Shown here: positions 25,321 to 34,500 of the stretch, piece after piece
Position numbering within the stretch: position 1 is the stretch's first letter
Layout: each line of letters opens with the position of its first letter
NCBI GenBank assembly: GCA_043228905.1
Contig: JBHGNT010000007.1
Span: 4,526,001 to 4,590,000, forward strand
DNA: 64,000 nucleotides
From: Azolla caroliniana
Lineage: Eukaryota; Polypodiophyta
Direction: 5' to 3'
The notes under the pieces: model-generated
The model's database searches: none
What the model saw: the letters and a program-made list of their open reading frames with translations, nothing else
What the model was told of the DNA's origin: nothing
Program-made: the position numbers and the translations under genes

Positions 25321-25744
25321 TGTCAGGAATAGTACTAAAGTAGAGATGGAATTAGTACTAAGAAGAGTAGTACTATTAGTACTAAGAGGACGGGACTGCG
25401 TAAGATTCCCGAGAGAGAGGAAGTGAGAAGAGGAGAGAGAGAGATAGGATGATGACAACAACTCTTATATTATATAAAAGATAAGTACAAATCGGCTAAG
25501 AGGCTTAAGACCGGTGTTGAACCAATTTGGTTCAAAACAATGCCTTGTGCCTCCTTTTATAGTGTTTTTAGGAATAAGCCTGAAGCTTCTAGAATGTTCA
25601 AGAGAGATCTGGAATATACATCAATTTTCTATGATAAAGTATAAATGAAAATAATATCCTACAAATTACAATTCATAGTCTAATGGTAAGAGCTCGACCC
25701 ATGTAGCATAAGGTCATGGGTTCGAGTCTTGCCATATCATGACA
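25321..25744 (-). repeat. Element D 3' LTR
   Basis: 424 bp, about 98.6 percent identical to 30556-30979. Carries TATAAAA (25555-25561, minus) and the CAAATTGGTTCAA block (25517-25529, minus). Confidence 0.95.
25676..25729 (+). other. tRNA-like segment in element D 3' LTR
   Basis: TAGTCTAATGG (25676-25686) fits an A-box and GGTTCGAGTCT (25719-25729) a B-box on the plus strand, antisense to the element. The same block is at 30911-30964 in the other LTR. Confidence 0.55.
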
Positions 25745-25755
25745 CTATCTCCCCC

Positions 25756-26415
25756 TTAAAGACGACGAGTGGAACAAGTCGGCGCTAATTGCGGACCGGG
25801 TTTGTCCGGATACTTTCGGTGGAAATCAGCAAGAAGATCCTGTGCATTGGCAACATGCTCGACGGGTTCCCAAGTACGTTCGCTCGGACTATAACCAAGC
25901 CAATCGACCAAGTAATAAAGTTTGTTGCGAACAAGTTTGGAATCGAGGATGGCAGCAACTTCATACTCCGGGCCAACGTCCAACTCCAGCGGGGGCGGCG
26001 GTGGTGTCACACGATCGGGAATGGTGTTTGCTTTATAAGGTTCAAGAAGAGAACAATGGAAAACCGGATGTATCTGAAGCTGCGGAGGGAGATCAAGGCG
26101 AAAGGTGACATCATTAATCTTACCCGTAATACGGAAGGGACTGAGTCGTTGATAATCCAACTTGTCGCACGGTCGAGTAGTCTTGATGTGACGATGTAAG
26201 AGCCATACTCGATCTCCGATGGCAAAAGAGGAGGGAATCCGATGACGATCCACATAAGTCTTCTGTGTGTGTTGAGCATGATGAAGGTGAGTAGAGAGAT
26301 CCATCTGGATCTTGCGTAGCCTCTCCAAATGATCCTCGGCACGAGGGTTGGTAGGTAGCTCTGAAGTGTCGATCACCGACCAGCGAGGATGGAAACCGGT
26401 ATAAGCGAAACCCGA
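25756..26415 (-). CDS. Element D Pol C-terminus with chromodomain (out of frame by one base)
   Basis: Continues the integrase after a single-base indel: the HPRWSVIDTSELP segment, typical of chromovirus integrase tails, bridges 26.37 kb in this frame. A basic stretch with WLLHRHIKTTRPCDKLDYQR and the GPF/Y-like SPFRITGKINDVTFRLDLP follows. A chromodomain with YEVAAILDSKLV, YYLVDWLGYSPSERTWEP and LLADFHRKYPD comes last. Chromodomains of this group direct integration to marked chromatin. Ends just before the polypurine tract. Intact in itself but fused wrongly, so D is probably not autonomous now. Confidence 0.85.
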   Translation of the reverse strand, partial: SGFAYTGFHPRWSVIDTSELPTNPRAEDHLERLRKIQMDLSTHLHHAQHTQKTYVDRHRIPSSFAIGDRVWLLHRHIKTTRPCDKLDYQRLSPFRITGKINDVTFRLDLPPQLQIHPVFHCSLLEPYKANTIPDRVTPPPPPLELDVGPEYEVAAILDSKLVRNKLYYLVDWLGYSPSERTWEPVEHVANAQDLLADFHRKYPDKPGPQLAPTCSTRRL

Positions 26416-29327
26416 GTCGAGGAGTGAATAGCATTATTATACGCAAACTCCGCAAAGTGGAGAATCTCGGCCCAATCGTCCTGTTGATAACTCAGGAAAC
26501 ACCAGAGATATTGCTCTAGCGTTTGGTTTGTTTGTTCCGCCTGCTCGTCGGTCTGAGGATGGTAGCCGGAGGAGAGGTTGTAGGAGACCTTGAGCATCTT
26601 GAAGAGATGCTGCCAAAATTTGGAGACAAATTGCGGGCCTCGGTCACTGATAATACTATCTGGGAGGCCATGATGTCGAAATACCTCACGCATAACAAGA
26701 GCGGCAGTTTCCTCGCTAGTGATGGCTTTAGTACATGGCACAAAATGTGCCATCTTCGTATATCGATCGACGACGGTTAGGATAGCATCGAACCCCTTCG
26801 AGACCGACAGATCTGTGATAAAAGCAAGACAAATAGACTGCCACGGCTTACTTGGAATCGGTATGGGTTTCAACAAGCCATATGGATGGTGTCGTGGCAT
26901 CTTTGCTCGACAGCAAGCATCACAGGTCCGAACGTAGTCGTCGACAAAACGGCGCATGTGGGGCCACCAAAAAGATCGTTGCACTAGCTCCAACGTCTTA
27001 GTACTACCGAAATGTCCCGCCGTATGGGTGTCGTGACAATGTTGGACGATTTGAAGGCGACAGGAGCAATCGGGGACATATACGCGCTTTTTAAAGAATA
27101 ACAAACCATCATGATATTCGAATTGTCGGTAGTCAATACCTGGTTGTTGAGACTGAGAACAGGATGCCCGAGAAGTATCAATGTGCGCCAGGATGTCTTG
27201 AGCAAAACTATCCGTCTTCAAGGTTGCATGTATGTCATCGGTAATCCGTGAATCCATCGGGGTGTGAAAAATCCGCGTCGTGTGCAATCGTGTTGGTCCC
27301 AAGATTACTTGCTTTTGATTATCAAATGTTGCGTCACCAGGACAAGGTGCAAGATATGAACGCCGTGATAGTGCATCTGCTTTTCCTTGCTGATTCCCCG
27401 GTCGATATGTGATTTTGAAGTCGAAACGCGTGAGGAATTGCGCCCACCGAGCTTGCCGTCGATTTAGTATGCGAGCGTTCTGAAAATAAGCAAGATTTTT
27501 ATGATCGCTAAAGACAATGACCTGATGTGGAGAGCCCTCTAAGAAATGCCGCCATTGTACAAATGAATCCACGATGGCTAATAACTCCTTGTCATGTATT
27601 TCGTAGTTGATTTCTGCGACATCGAATTTGCGCGAATGGAAAGCCACCGGATGCAACTCTTCTTTATCGCCTTGTTGAGAAAGGATGCTACCGAGGGCAA
27701 AATCTGATGCGTTGGCCTCCATGATGAATGGTTTGCTTGTATCCACATGAGCTAGAATCGATGCTGATGTAAAGGCTTTCTTAAGATGTCGAAAAGCCAT
27801 ATCTGCTTCTATGGACCAAAGAAATGCTTGGCCCTTCTTCGTAAGTTGTGTGAGAGGTAAAATAATCTTCGAGTAATCTTGTATAAACTTACGGTAGAAG
27901 TTAGCAAAACCTAGAAAACATTGTACATCTCGTACCGACCGTGGAATTTGCCACTCTAGTACAGTTTGGATTTTAGCTGGATCCGTGGCGATGCCCTTTG
28001 AGGAGATGACGTAGCCTAGAAATTCCACTTGCTTGCAGTCAAAGCTACATTTTTCTAGCTTGGCATAAAGACCATTCTCGCGGAGTCGCTTTAGTACTAA
28101 TAGTACATGAGAATCGTGCTCTTCCTGGGTCTTTGAATAAATCAATAGATCATCCAGATAAATGATCAAACAGATATCCAAGAGGTCTCTGAATATATCA
28201 TTTGCCATGTGTTGGAAGACTGCGGGTGCATTGGTTAGGCCAAACGGCATAACAGTATACTCGAAATGCCCATACCGCGTGCGAAAGGCGGTCTTCCACT
28301 CATCTCCCGGTCGGATCCGCACGAGGTTATACGCTCCTCGTAGGTCGATTTTAGTAAAAAACTTGGCACCATTAACTCTCTCTAAAAGACTTGATATAAG
28401 AGGAAGTGCATACCTATTCCGGATGGTGACTTTATTCAATCCGCGGTAATCAACGACAAGACGAAGTGAGCCATCTTTCTTCTTGACAAAGAAGATGGGT
28501 GCACCGGCCGGAGATTTCGAATGGCGGATGAACCCGCTTGCCAAGTTCTCCTCTATGTAGGCTCGAAGGACTTCTAACTCGGTGGGTGACAAGTTGTAAA
28601 TTGGTCCCCATGGTGGCTCGGTTCTTGGTTGTAAATCGATGGGACAGTCATAGGGACGGTGATGAGGAAGGGTACCGGCTTTTACCTTGTCAAATACATC
28701 GGCATAAGGATGATATTTTGCTGGAAGTTGTACTGAGGAGTCCTTCTTAATAGTGTTGGAAGGATGTACTGATATTGCAGATAGGAACATTGCCTCCTTG
28801 GGTCCTTCTTCGCGTAGTTGATGGAGTGAAATGGTCGAAACTTGGTGAGTTGATTCTTGGGGTGGTCGATATCGGACTTCTCTTGTTCTCCAATCTATGA
28901 CTGGATTATGTAATTCAAACCAAGGTAATCCTAGGACAATGGGATGCTCTAGACCACTAATTATATTAAATGATATTACACACACAAAACTACCTAGGAC
29001 AACTTGAATGGGTTCTGATTCTTCTACAATATTCCTGGAAGCAATGGGACGACCATCAATGACTACTACAGATGCGGGACAGGGAAGTTTTCTTAAGGAT
29101 ATCTGAGAAGCTTGGGCAAAATTTCGATCCATGAAACAGGAATTAGCTCCGGAATCTAAAAGTGCTAGGACGGGTACTGGGGGAGTACTTTTAGTACTAA
29201 CAATGACTTGGGCTAGGAACACATTGCTAACTTGCTTGGAAGGAATGGAACCACTAATGGGCTGTACAGATCTAGGGCTGCTGTCCAACCAAACGGCTCC
29301 TATTTTGGCTGGACTCAATCGTTTAAC
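26373..29327 (-). CDS. pol: Element D Pol (protease, RT, RNase H, integrase)
   Basis: Entered by -1 frameshift from gag; about 984 codons. Seen in order: retropepsin LALLDSGANSCFMD and LGLPWFELHNPVIDW; reverse transcriptase VDYRGLNKVTIRNRYALPL, KIDLRGAYNLVRIRPGDEWK, YTVMPFGLTNAPAVFQ, and catalytic IIYLDDLLIYS; RNase H with VFSDHKNLAYFQNARILNRR; integrase zinc motif H...H...C..C (HDTHTAGHFGSTKT, CDACCRA), core D (LAFITDLSVSKGFD), SDRGPQFVSKFW and a TDEQAEQTNQTLEQYL segment. The frame closes at 26373 because of a one-base indel near 26412; the true C-terminus continues in the next frame. Placement in the Tcn1/sushi chromovirus branch is by motif style and needs a tree. Confidence 0.88.
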   Translation of the reverse strand, partial: VKRLSPAKIGAVWLDSSPRSVQPISGSIPSKQVSNVFLAQVIVSTKSTPPVPVLALLDSGANSCFMDRNFAQASQISLRKLPCPASVVVIDGRPIASRNIVEESEPIQVVLGSFVCVISFNIISGLEHPIVLGLPWFELHNPVIDWRTREVRYRPPQESTHQVSTISLHQLREEGPKEAMFLSAISVHPSNTIKKDSSVQLPAKYHPYADVFDKVKAGTLPHHRPYDCPIDLQPRTEPPWGPIYNLSPTELEVLRAYIEENLASGFIRHSKSPAGAPIFFVKKKDGSLRLVVDYRGLNKVTIRNRYALPLISSLLERVNGAKFFTKIDLRGAYNLVRIRPGDEWKTAFRTRYGHFEYTVMPFGLTNAPAVFQHMANDIFRDLLDICLIIYLDDLLIYSKTQEEHDSHVLLVLKRLRENGLYAKLEKCSFDCKQVEFLGYVISSKGIATDPAKIQTVLEWQIPRSVRDVQCFLGFANFYRKFIQDYSKIILPLTQLTKKGQAFLWSIEADMAFRHLKKAFTSASILAHVDTSKPFIMEANASDFALGSILSQQGDKEELHPVAFHSRKFDVAEINYEIHDKELLAIVDSFVQWRHFLEGSPHQVIVFSDHKNLAYFQNARILNRRQARWAQFLTRFDFKITYRPGNQQGKADALSRRSYLAPCPGDATFDNQKQVILGPTRLHTTRIFHTPMDSRITDDIHATLKTDSFAQDILAHIDTSRASCSQSQQPGIDYRQFEYHDGLLFFKKRVYVPDCSCRLQIVQHCHDTHTAGHFGSTKTLELVQRSFWWPHMRRFVDDYVRTCDACCRAKMPRHHPYGLLKPIPIPSKPWQSICLAFITDLSVSKGFDAILTVVDRYTKMAHFVPCTKAITSEETAALVMREVFRHHGLPDSIISDRGPQFVSKFWQHLFKMLKVSYNLSSGYHPQTDEQAEQTNQTLEQYLWCFLSYQQDDWAEILHFAEFAYNNAIHSSTRVSLIPVSILAGR

Positions 29328-30481
29328 TCTTCATCTAATTGACTAAGGATTTCAAATTTATTTGAGATACTTGGGCTATTAGTACTATGAATACTATCAA
29401 ACACTCTATTAGTACTATTAATACTATTAATACTATCAGACACTCCTAAGGGAAGAATTGACTCGGGTTTAGTACAGGCTACAATTTGATTTACCTGTCT
29501 TCTTAGCCTATGGGGACAATTGATTGCGATATGCCCTAGTCCACCGCAATAAAGACATAATCGATTTGCACGTCGTCGTTGCTTTTCTTCTTCTGAGAAC
29601 GGGCCGCGTCGACGCATGGTATCAATCTCCATCGGTGTCGAAGTATTTGCTTGAGGTATGTCTCGTGCAAATGGTCTAGCCGCGACTGCGGCGTAAGTGG
29701 GCTCCGGCCTAGCGAGTGGTATCTGTAATTGACGTTCCAAACGCCGTTCGAAGAGGCGGTTGTCACATCGGACCGCTCGACTGATTGCCTCCGTAAGAGA
29801 CTTTGGTTCTTCGGGGATGGTTAGAAGTAGATCTTTGACATAATTTCGCAGGCCATAGCGAAACTGCTCCATTAGTGCTTGATCATCCCAGGGTATGTCG
29901 GAAGCGAGTAGGCAGAAATCCGCCGCGTAGGCAGAGGCTGGACGATCACCTTGACGCAATCGCCGGATCTTGTTGATCGCCGTCCTGATGCTGTCGGTGT
30001 CTCCAAAGCAGGCTTTGAACTCACCAATAAAATCTTCAAAGTTATTAAGCAAGGGCGATTGTTTTTCTAGAAGCGGAGCGAACCATGCTAAGGCTGAGCC
30101 GCTAAGCAACGTGCCTATTAAGCCGACTCGGGATGCGTCAGTGGGGTATCGGGAAGGATGCATTTGGAGGACTAATCGTACCTGATTAAGGAATCCCCTG
30201 AATTGCGATCGCGTTCCATCAAATTTCACAGGAAGTCCAATCTTCGGCTCTTTATGAAATCCTTGGGGACTTGATCCTTGTTGTTGCAATGCCGCTTCGA
30301 GTTGTTGCACCCGTAACGCTAACTCCCCATGCTTCTGCTGCATTTGTTGCTTTTCTAGAGCGATTTGTTGCGGATCCCCTATCAGCCGTTGGTTTTCTTG
30401 TTCCAGGGCAACAAACTTTTCTTTTAGGCACTGTAACTCGAAGAAAACGGATTGATATTCTTGGGCGCTAACAGTAGCCAT
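29315..30481 (-). CDS. gag: Element D Gag
   Basis: Structural protein forming the virus-like particle that packages element RNA. The frame is open from the LTR edge, but the first ATG is at 30481 (MATVSAQEYQ), giving 388 aa. A coiled-coil stretch (LKEKFVALEQENQRL, QQKHGELALRVQQLEAAL) precedes a capsid region with LPVKFDGTRSQFRGFLNQV and FGDTDSIRTAINKIRRLRQG, typical of the sushi/Tf1-like Gag group. One CCHC knuckle, CLYCGGLGHIAINC, lies near the C-terminus. The frame stops at TGA 29315-29317, right after the slippery heptamer leading to Pol. No internal stops, so probably still translatable. Confidence 0.9.
   Translation of the reverse strand: MATVSAQEYQSVFFELQCLKEKFVALEQENQRLIGDPQQIALEKQQMQQKHGELALRVQQLEAALQQQGSSPQGFHKEPKIGLPVKFDGTRSQFRGFLNQVRLVLQMHPSRYPTDASRVGLIGTLLSGSALAWFAPLLEKQSPLLNNFEDFIGEFKACFGDTDSIRTAINKIRRLRQGDRPASAYAADFCLLASDIPWDDQALMEQFRYGLRNYVKDLLLTIPEEPKSLTEAISRAVRCDNRLFERRLERQLQIPLARPEPTYAAVAARPFARDIPQANTSTPMEIDTMRRRGPFSEEEKQRRRANRLCLYCGGLGHIAINCPHRLRRQVNQIVACTKPESILPLGVSDSINSINSTNRVFDSIHSTNSPSISNKFEILSQLDEELND
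29321..29327 (-). promoter_or_regulatory. -1 ribosomal frameshift heptamer GTTAAAC
   Basis: Read on minus in the gag frame, G TTA AAC is followed by GAT and the gag TGA. A -1 slip gives GTT AAA CGA TTG, exactly the pol frame, which then stays open for nearly 3 kb. The heptamer fits XXXYYYZ with GTT as the first triplet, a known working variant. Downstream RNA structure was not computed. Confidence 0.72.
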
Positions 30482-30540
30482 AGTAGAGGGAAAAGGGTAG
30501 GAGGATGAGGGAGAATGACAAGTAGGCTGGAGGAAAGAGG

Positions 30541-30764
30541 CAAATTGGTTCAAACTGTCAGGAATAGTACTAAAGCAGAGATGGAATTAGTACTAAGAAG
30601 AGTAGTACTATTAGTACTAAGAGGACGGGACTGCGTAAGATTCCCGAGAGAGAGGAAGTGAGAAGAGGAGAGAGAGAGATAGGATGATGACAACAACTCT
30701 TATATTATATGAAAAATAAGTACAAATTGGCTAAGAGGCTTAAGACTGGTGTTGAACCAATTTG
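30541..30764 (-). promoter_or_regulatory. Element D predicted self-primer and primer-binding site
   Basis: Inside the 5' LTR boundary the sense strand reads GTTTGAACCAATTTG (30555-30541), which does not start with the TGG needed to pair with tRNA CCA. Sense positions 30764-30752 read CAAATTGGTTCAA, complementary over 13 nt to TTGAACCAATTTG of that site, and lie 32 nt from the first base of the TATA box. This is the layout of the self-primed Tf1/sushi group, where the RNA 5' end serves as primer. The pairing leaves two bases before the LTR. Confidence 0.65.
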
Positions 30765-30979
30765 GTTCAAAACAATGCCTTGTGCCTCCTTTTATAGTGT
30801 TTTTAGGAATAATCCTGAAGCTTCTAGAATGTTCAAGAGAGATCTGGAATATACATCAATTTTCTATGATAAAGTATAAATGAAAATAATATCCTACAAA
30901 TTACAATTCATAGTCTAATGGTAAGAGCTCGACCCATGTAGCATAAGGTCATGGGTTCGAGTCTTGCCATATCATGACA
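30556..30979 (-). repeat. Element D 5' LTR
   Basis: 424 bp and the likely promoter copy. TATAAAA on the minus strand at 30790-30796 predicts a transcript start near 30765, which is the first base of a 13-nt block complementary to the primer-binding site. Confidence 0.95.
30911..30964 (+). other. tRNA-like segment in element D 5' LTR
   Basis: Identical boxes to the 3' LTR copy: A-box-like 30911-30921 and B-box-like 30954-30964, at the extreme outer end of the LTR and antisense to transcription. Confidence 0.55.
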
Positions 30980-30984
30980 CTCGC

Positions 30985-33900
30985 GAATTTGCGCGTCTCC
31001 TTGTGTTGGTTGTCGAGGTTGCTGTTGTACACCAACACCTAGTCGCCTTCTTCGATCTTCTTTGGCCGCAGCCGGTGTGTTCAGTCGAACCAACCTTTGT
31101 TCCTCTCCCTCACCGTTTGCAACTTCGCCTTTGCCCGCTCCACGTCCTCCGGTTTTCGCTCGAGTTGTCGAATCCGTGCCACCAACAACTCTTCTCGGCT
31201 CATCTCGTTCCTCCAATCTATCGTCGCCCACGAGGAAACTGTCCGTTCCACTGGCATGACCGGTTTCTACCCGTACATTAGCTCTGCCAGCATGTACCCG
31301 GTCATCGAACGATGCGTAGTTCAGTCTGCCCACAACGCGTAAGGTAGAAGCCACGGCCAATTCCCGACCTGTCCTTCACACGCTCGCACCAGCGCCTTCA
31401 CGATTGGGCCGTGCTCTCGTTCTATCTTCCCGTTGGCCTTTGGATTGTACGCAGTAGTGAGGGAGAGCTTGACCCCTAGCCGGTCGAACAACTCTTCGGC
31501 TTCTCGCGCGTCTAGCTCCCCCTGATTGGCCACGATCTTCCCTACGCACCCGTACCGGCACACCACCTCCTCAATCAGGAATTGGCACACCGCCGTAGTC
31601 GTCTTATTTTGTAGTGTGCGGCCCTCCACTTGGTTCATCAAGTCTTCTTGTGCCAGCACCAGGTACCGTATCTGTCCTACCCCCATCCGCATCGTCACCA
31701 AATCTACCATCCATTTGAAATGGACGGTCGGGGTGTAGGTTGGGTGTAGCTCGTCTTGATGCCGGATCATGTAGTGCATCAGGCAACTCTTGCACGTCGT
31801 CACGAACTGGTGCACGTCCCGGTATAGCCCCGACCACCAATACTTCTCCTTTAGCTTCTCAAACGTGGCCCAAGTCTTGCGGTGACCGGCCCAAGGACTC
31901 TCGTGGTACGCCGTGAGCAACATCTCCCGCTCCTCCTTTCCTGCCACTATTCGTAGTGGGATGCCGCCTCTCTTCCTTGGATGCTTCCATAGGTTCCCTC
32001 CCGTAAGAAGAACCGGTACGCTTTCTTCCGGACCCGGTTAGCTTCGTCTTTCGCCCACACACTGTCCGACGTCATTGTCTTCAGGAATCTACCAATCCTG
32101 AGCCACTCCCCTTCGTGTTCACCCTTGTGAAACTCGTTAAGCATCGGGGTGCTACCTACCCTTTCTAGGTAAGCTGACTTGAAGAAGTCCTCACCGACTT
32201 CTTTGCTCTCCGAAACCATGTCGTCCTCGTCGTCAAACCGCGCTCTTGAAAGCATGTCGGCCATGGCGTTGTCCTTTCCGGAGATGTGCCGTATCTTCGG
32301 ACTCAGAGATTTGATGTACGCTATTCATCTGAGCATTGCCAGGTCCGGCATCGCGCATCCATAAACCATTCGGAGGATCGGTAGGTAGTCTGTCTCGATT
32401 ATTACCTCCTTCCCGATAAGATGATCTTTGTTTGCCTTGACTGCTGAAACAATACCCCAGAGCTCGCGCTTGACTTGGGCGTATCCTCGTTGCCGCGCGC
32501 TCAATACCTTCGCCTCGAACCGGATCAGGAACCGTGTGCCGCCCTCGTCTTCTTGACTGATCACCCATCCTATCCTGGTCGGGCTCGTATCTACGGTTAC
32601 ATAGATTGGAACGTCTCTGCCATAAACCGCTTTGCGGAGTGCCGGTGCCGCGGTCAACGCTTCTTTCAATCTCCGGACTGACTCCGTATGTTCCTCACCC
32701 GAGTCGAATTTGCGTCCTTTCTTTAGCAGCCCGTAGAGAGGTTCCACAATATGTTCGTAATGCGGAACCTAGATGTGGTAGAACGCACACGCCCCCAGGA
32801 ACCTCCGCACCTCCGTTACCGACTTGAATTCCTCCTTCATCGCGGAAATGGCTTCGACCTTTGCCGGTGATGGTTTCCAGCCATAAGGCCCGCACAAGTG
32901 ACCGAACACTAAGATTTTTGATTGACCGAACGCCGATTTTTCTCCAGAGAAGGTGAGTCATGCGCTCTCTAACCTTTGTAGCACCTTTTCGCAGTCTTTG
33001 ATGTGGTCCACAACAAACCTCCGACAACCGTCCGGTGCAACCGACTCATCCTTATCCTCCACTGGACACCCTTTTATCGGTATGTCGTCCAAAAACGGAA
33101 TGGTGATGTCTGGGATGCAATCTCTCAGTACTTTGTTCATAGCGTTCACCATGTGCGCCACCGAGTTGGTCCCCCTTGCGGCAAGGTGCACATCCGCACT
33201 AGGCCGAGAGGAGTCCGCATCATCGTAATATCCCTGCTCTCCACGGCTAGTTGGAACTGGTCATACCCCGAGTATAGATCCCAGACCGAATAGATCAACC
33301 TTCCGACGAAGGCCTCTGCAAACTCATCAATGGTCGGCCCGATACCTGCATTTCGAATGGTCACTTTATTGAGTGGTTGCAAGTCTTGAATGAAGCGCAT
33401 CATGCCGTTCTTCTTTGGCACAGTAAACCACCGGTTCGAATATGGGGCACTCGACAGCTCAAGGATGCCCATCTCCACCTTCTGCTTCAACAACTCCATC
33501 AACTTCGGGATGTGAGATTTGAGATTCCACCTCACATGTGGCACCGTGAATATCACCATCGGTTCTATGATCGTCGGGTCTACGCAGCCGATCTCCTCCG
33601 GCGAGAATGCGAAGGCTTTCCCGTGCCTCCCGAGCATCCTCCAAAACCGTTTCTCTTCTGCCGGCAGTAGAAACCCACCCCCACCAACCTTGAGCTCCCG
33701 TAGCGTTACGTCGGTGAACCAGTGTCCTATGCCGCCCGGATTCCGCAAACTTGGGTCGGACGCGACCCCCTTTATTCGCTCCTTGTTGCCCTCCGGCAAG
33801 GGAGCCGCGATTGGCCTCACCTTCCGGTCCACAGTCTTGTACCTCGTATCCACTTGGGCCATCCGATCCGACCCGACCCTTTTCCCGAAGTCGGTAATGA

Positions 33901-34500
33901 CTTCATACATTTTTACCGAGCTAACTGGAATCATCCGGTCTTCATCGAGGCCTTCTTCAGATACCTTTAGTAATTCCCCTAAGGTGTCGTTGAAAGAGAC
34001 CGCTTCCATGGTGTCGCTAATTTCCTCGTCGGGGGTGAGGACTCCGGACGCCCTGAGTCTTCCCTCCGCCCGCTTCCTTTCCCGGCTGCTGATGTCGGTT
34101 ATGGTACAACCTCTGCTTTCGGAGAACCAAAACCTCCTACCTATTATACACATGTGGGGTTCCTTTGGGGTGTCTGGACTATCGCGGCCCCACGACTTGA
34201 TAGCTCTCTTGAAAAATACCCTCGGCTGTCGCCGTCGAGGGTCTCGTGGTTACGCTCATGGTTCGGTCGTACGGTCAGGAATTGGACGGAGTGTCGTCCG
34301 TCTTGGCTTTTGACGCCCGTGTACACTGAACCGTTGTCCAACACCTTTGTTTCCATGCGTGCTACCGTAATGTACGGTTCGCCAAGAATCACTGGGTGCG
34401 AGGACGTCTCCTGCACGAAAAAGTGTTGATCTATCTCAACGTTGCCGATCTTGATGTGTACATTCGGGCACGCCCCGTGTAACTCTATAGCACGGGTCAC
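30985..34500 (-). pseudogene. Element B pol (protease, RT, RNase H, integrase; decayed)
   Basis: On the minus strand, a protease-like part (IKIGNVEIDQHFFVQE, 34.4 kb) precedes reverse transcriptase (FTVPKKNGMMRFIQDLQPLN, VWDLYSGYDQFQLAVE, LDDIPIKGCPVEDKD; 33.0-33.5 kb). RNase H (VTVDTSPTRIGWVISQEDE and KRELWGIVSAVKA; 32.4-32.6 kb) and integrase follow, the latter with YHESPWAGHRKTW, CKSCLMH, MVDLVTMRMG and NPKANGKIEREHGPIVKAL (31.4-31.9 kb). At least five frame changes occur. The C-terminal end continues left of element D (25301-25320) and of insert C (24345-24492), shown by NDNGTYHLAELDGTR and RWFGPY. Closely related to element E. Confidence 0.8.

Larger units (their letters stand above)
25321..30979 (-). 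mobile_element. Element D: Ty3/gypsy chromovirus (Tcn1/sushi-like), nearly intact
   Basis: 5.66 kb, 424-bp LTRs (TGTCATGATATGG...CTATTCCTGACA in sense), flanked by CTCGT (25316-25320) and CTCGC (30980-30984). These split the same codon region of element B pol, judged from relative E. A polypurine tract (AAGGGGGAGATAG in sense) abuts the 3' LTR at 25745. It encodes Gag, then Pol by an apparent -1 frameshift, and ends with a chromodomain. The LTRs differ at about 6 positions by eye (1.4 percent). One frameshift lies in pol near 26412. Confidence 0.93.

Noticed and set aside
25676-30964. True tRNA gene in the D LTR
   Set aside because: Boxes and spacing are tRNA-like but the acceptor and D stems do not pair convincingly; kept only as a tRNA-like segment.
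33519-34313. 264-codon plus-strand ORF
   Set aside because: Opposite-strand shadow of element B protease/RT coding, which carries the recognisable motifs.
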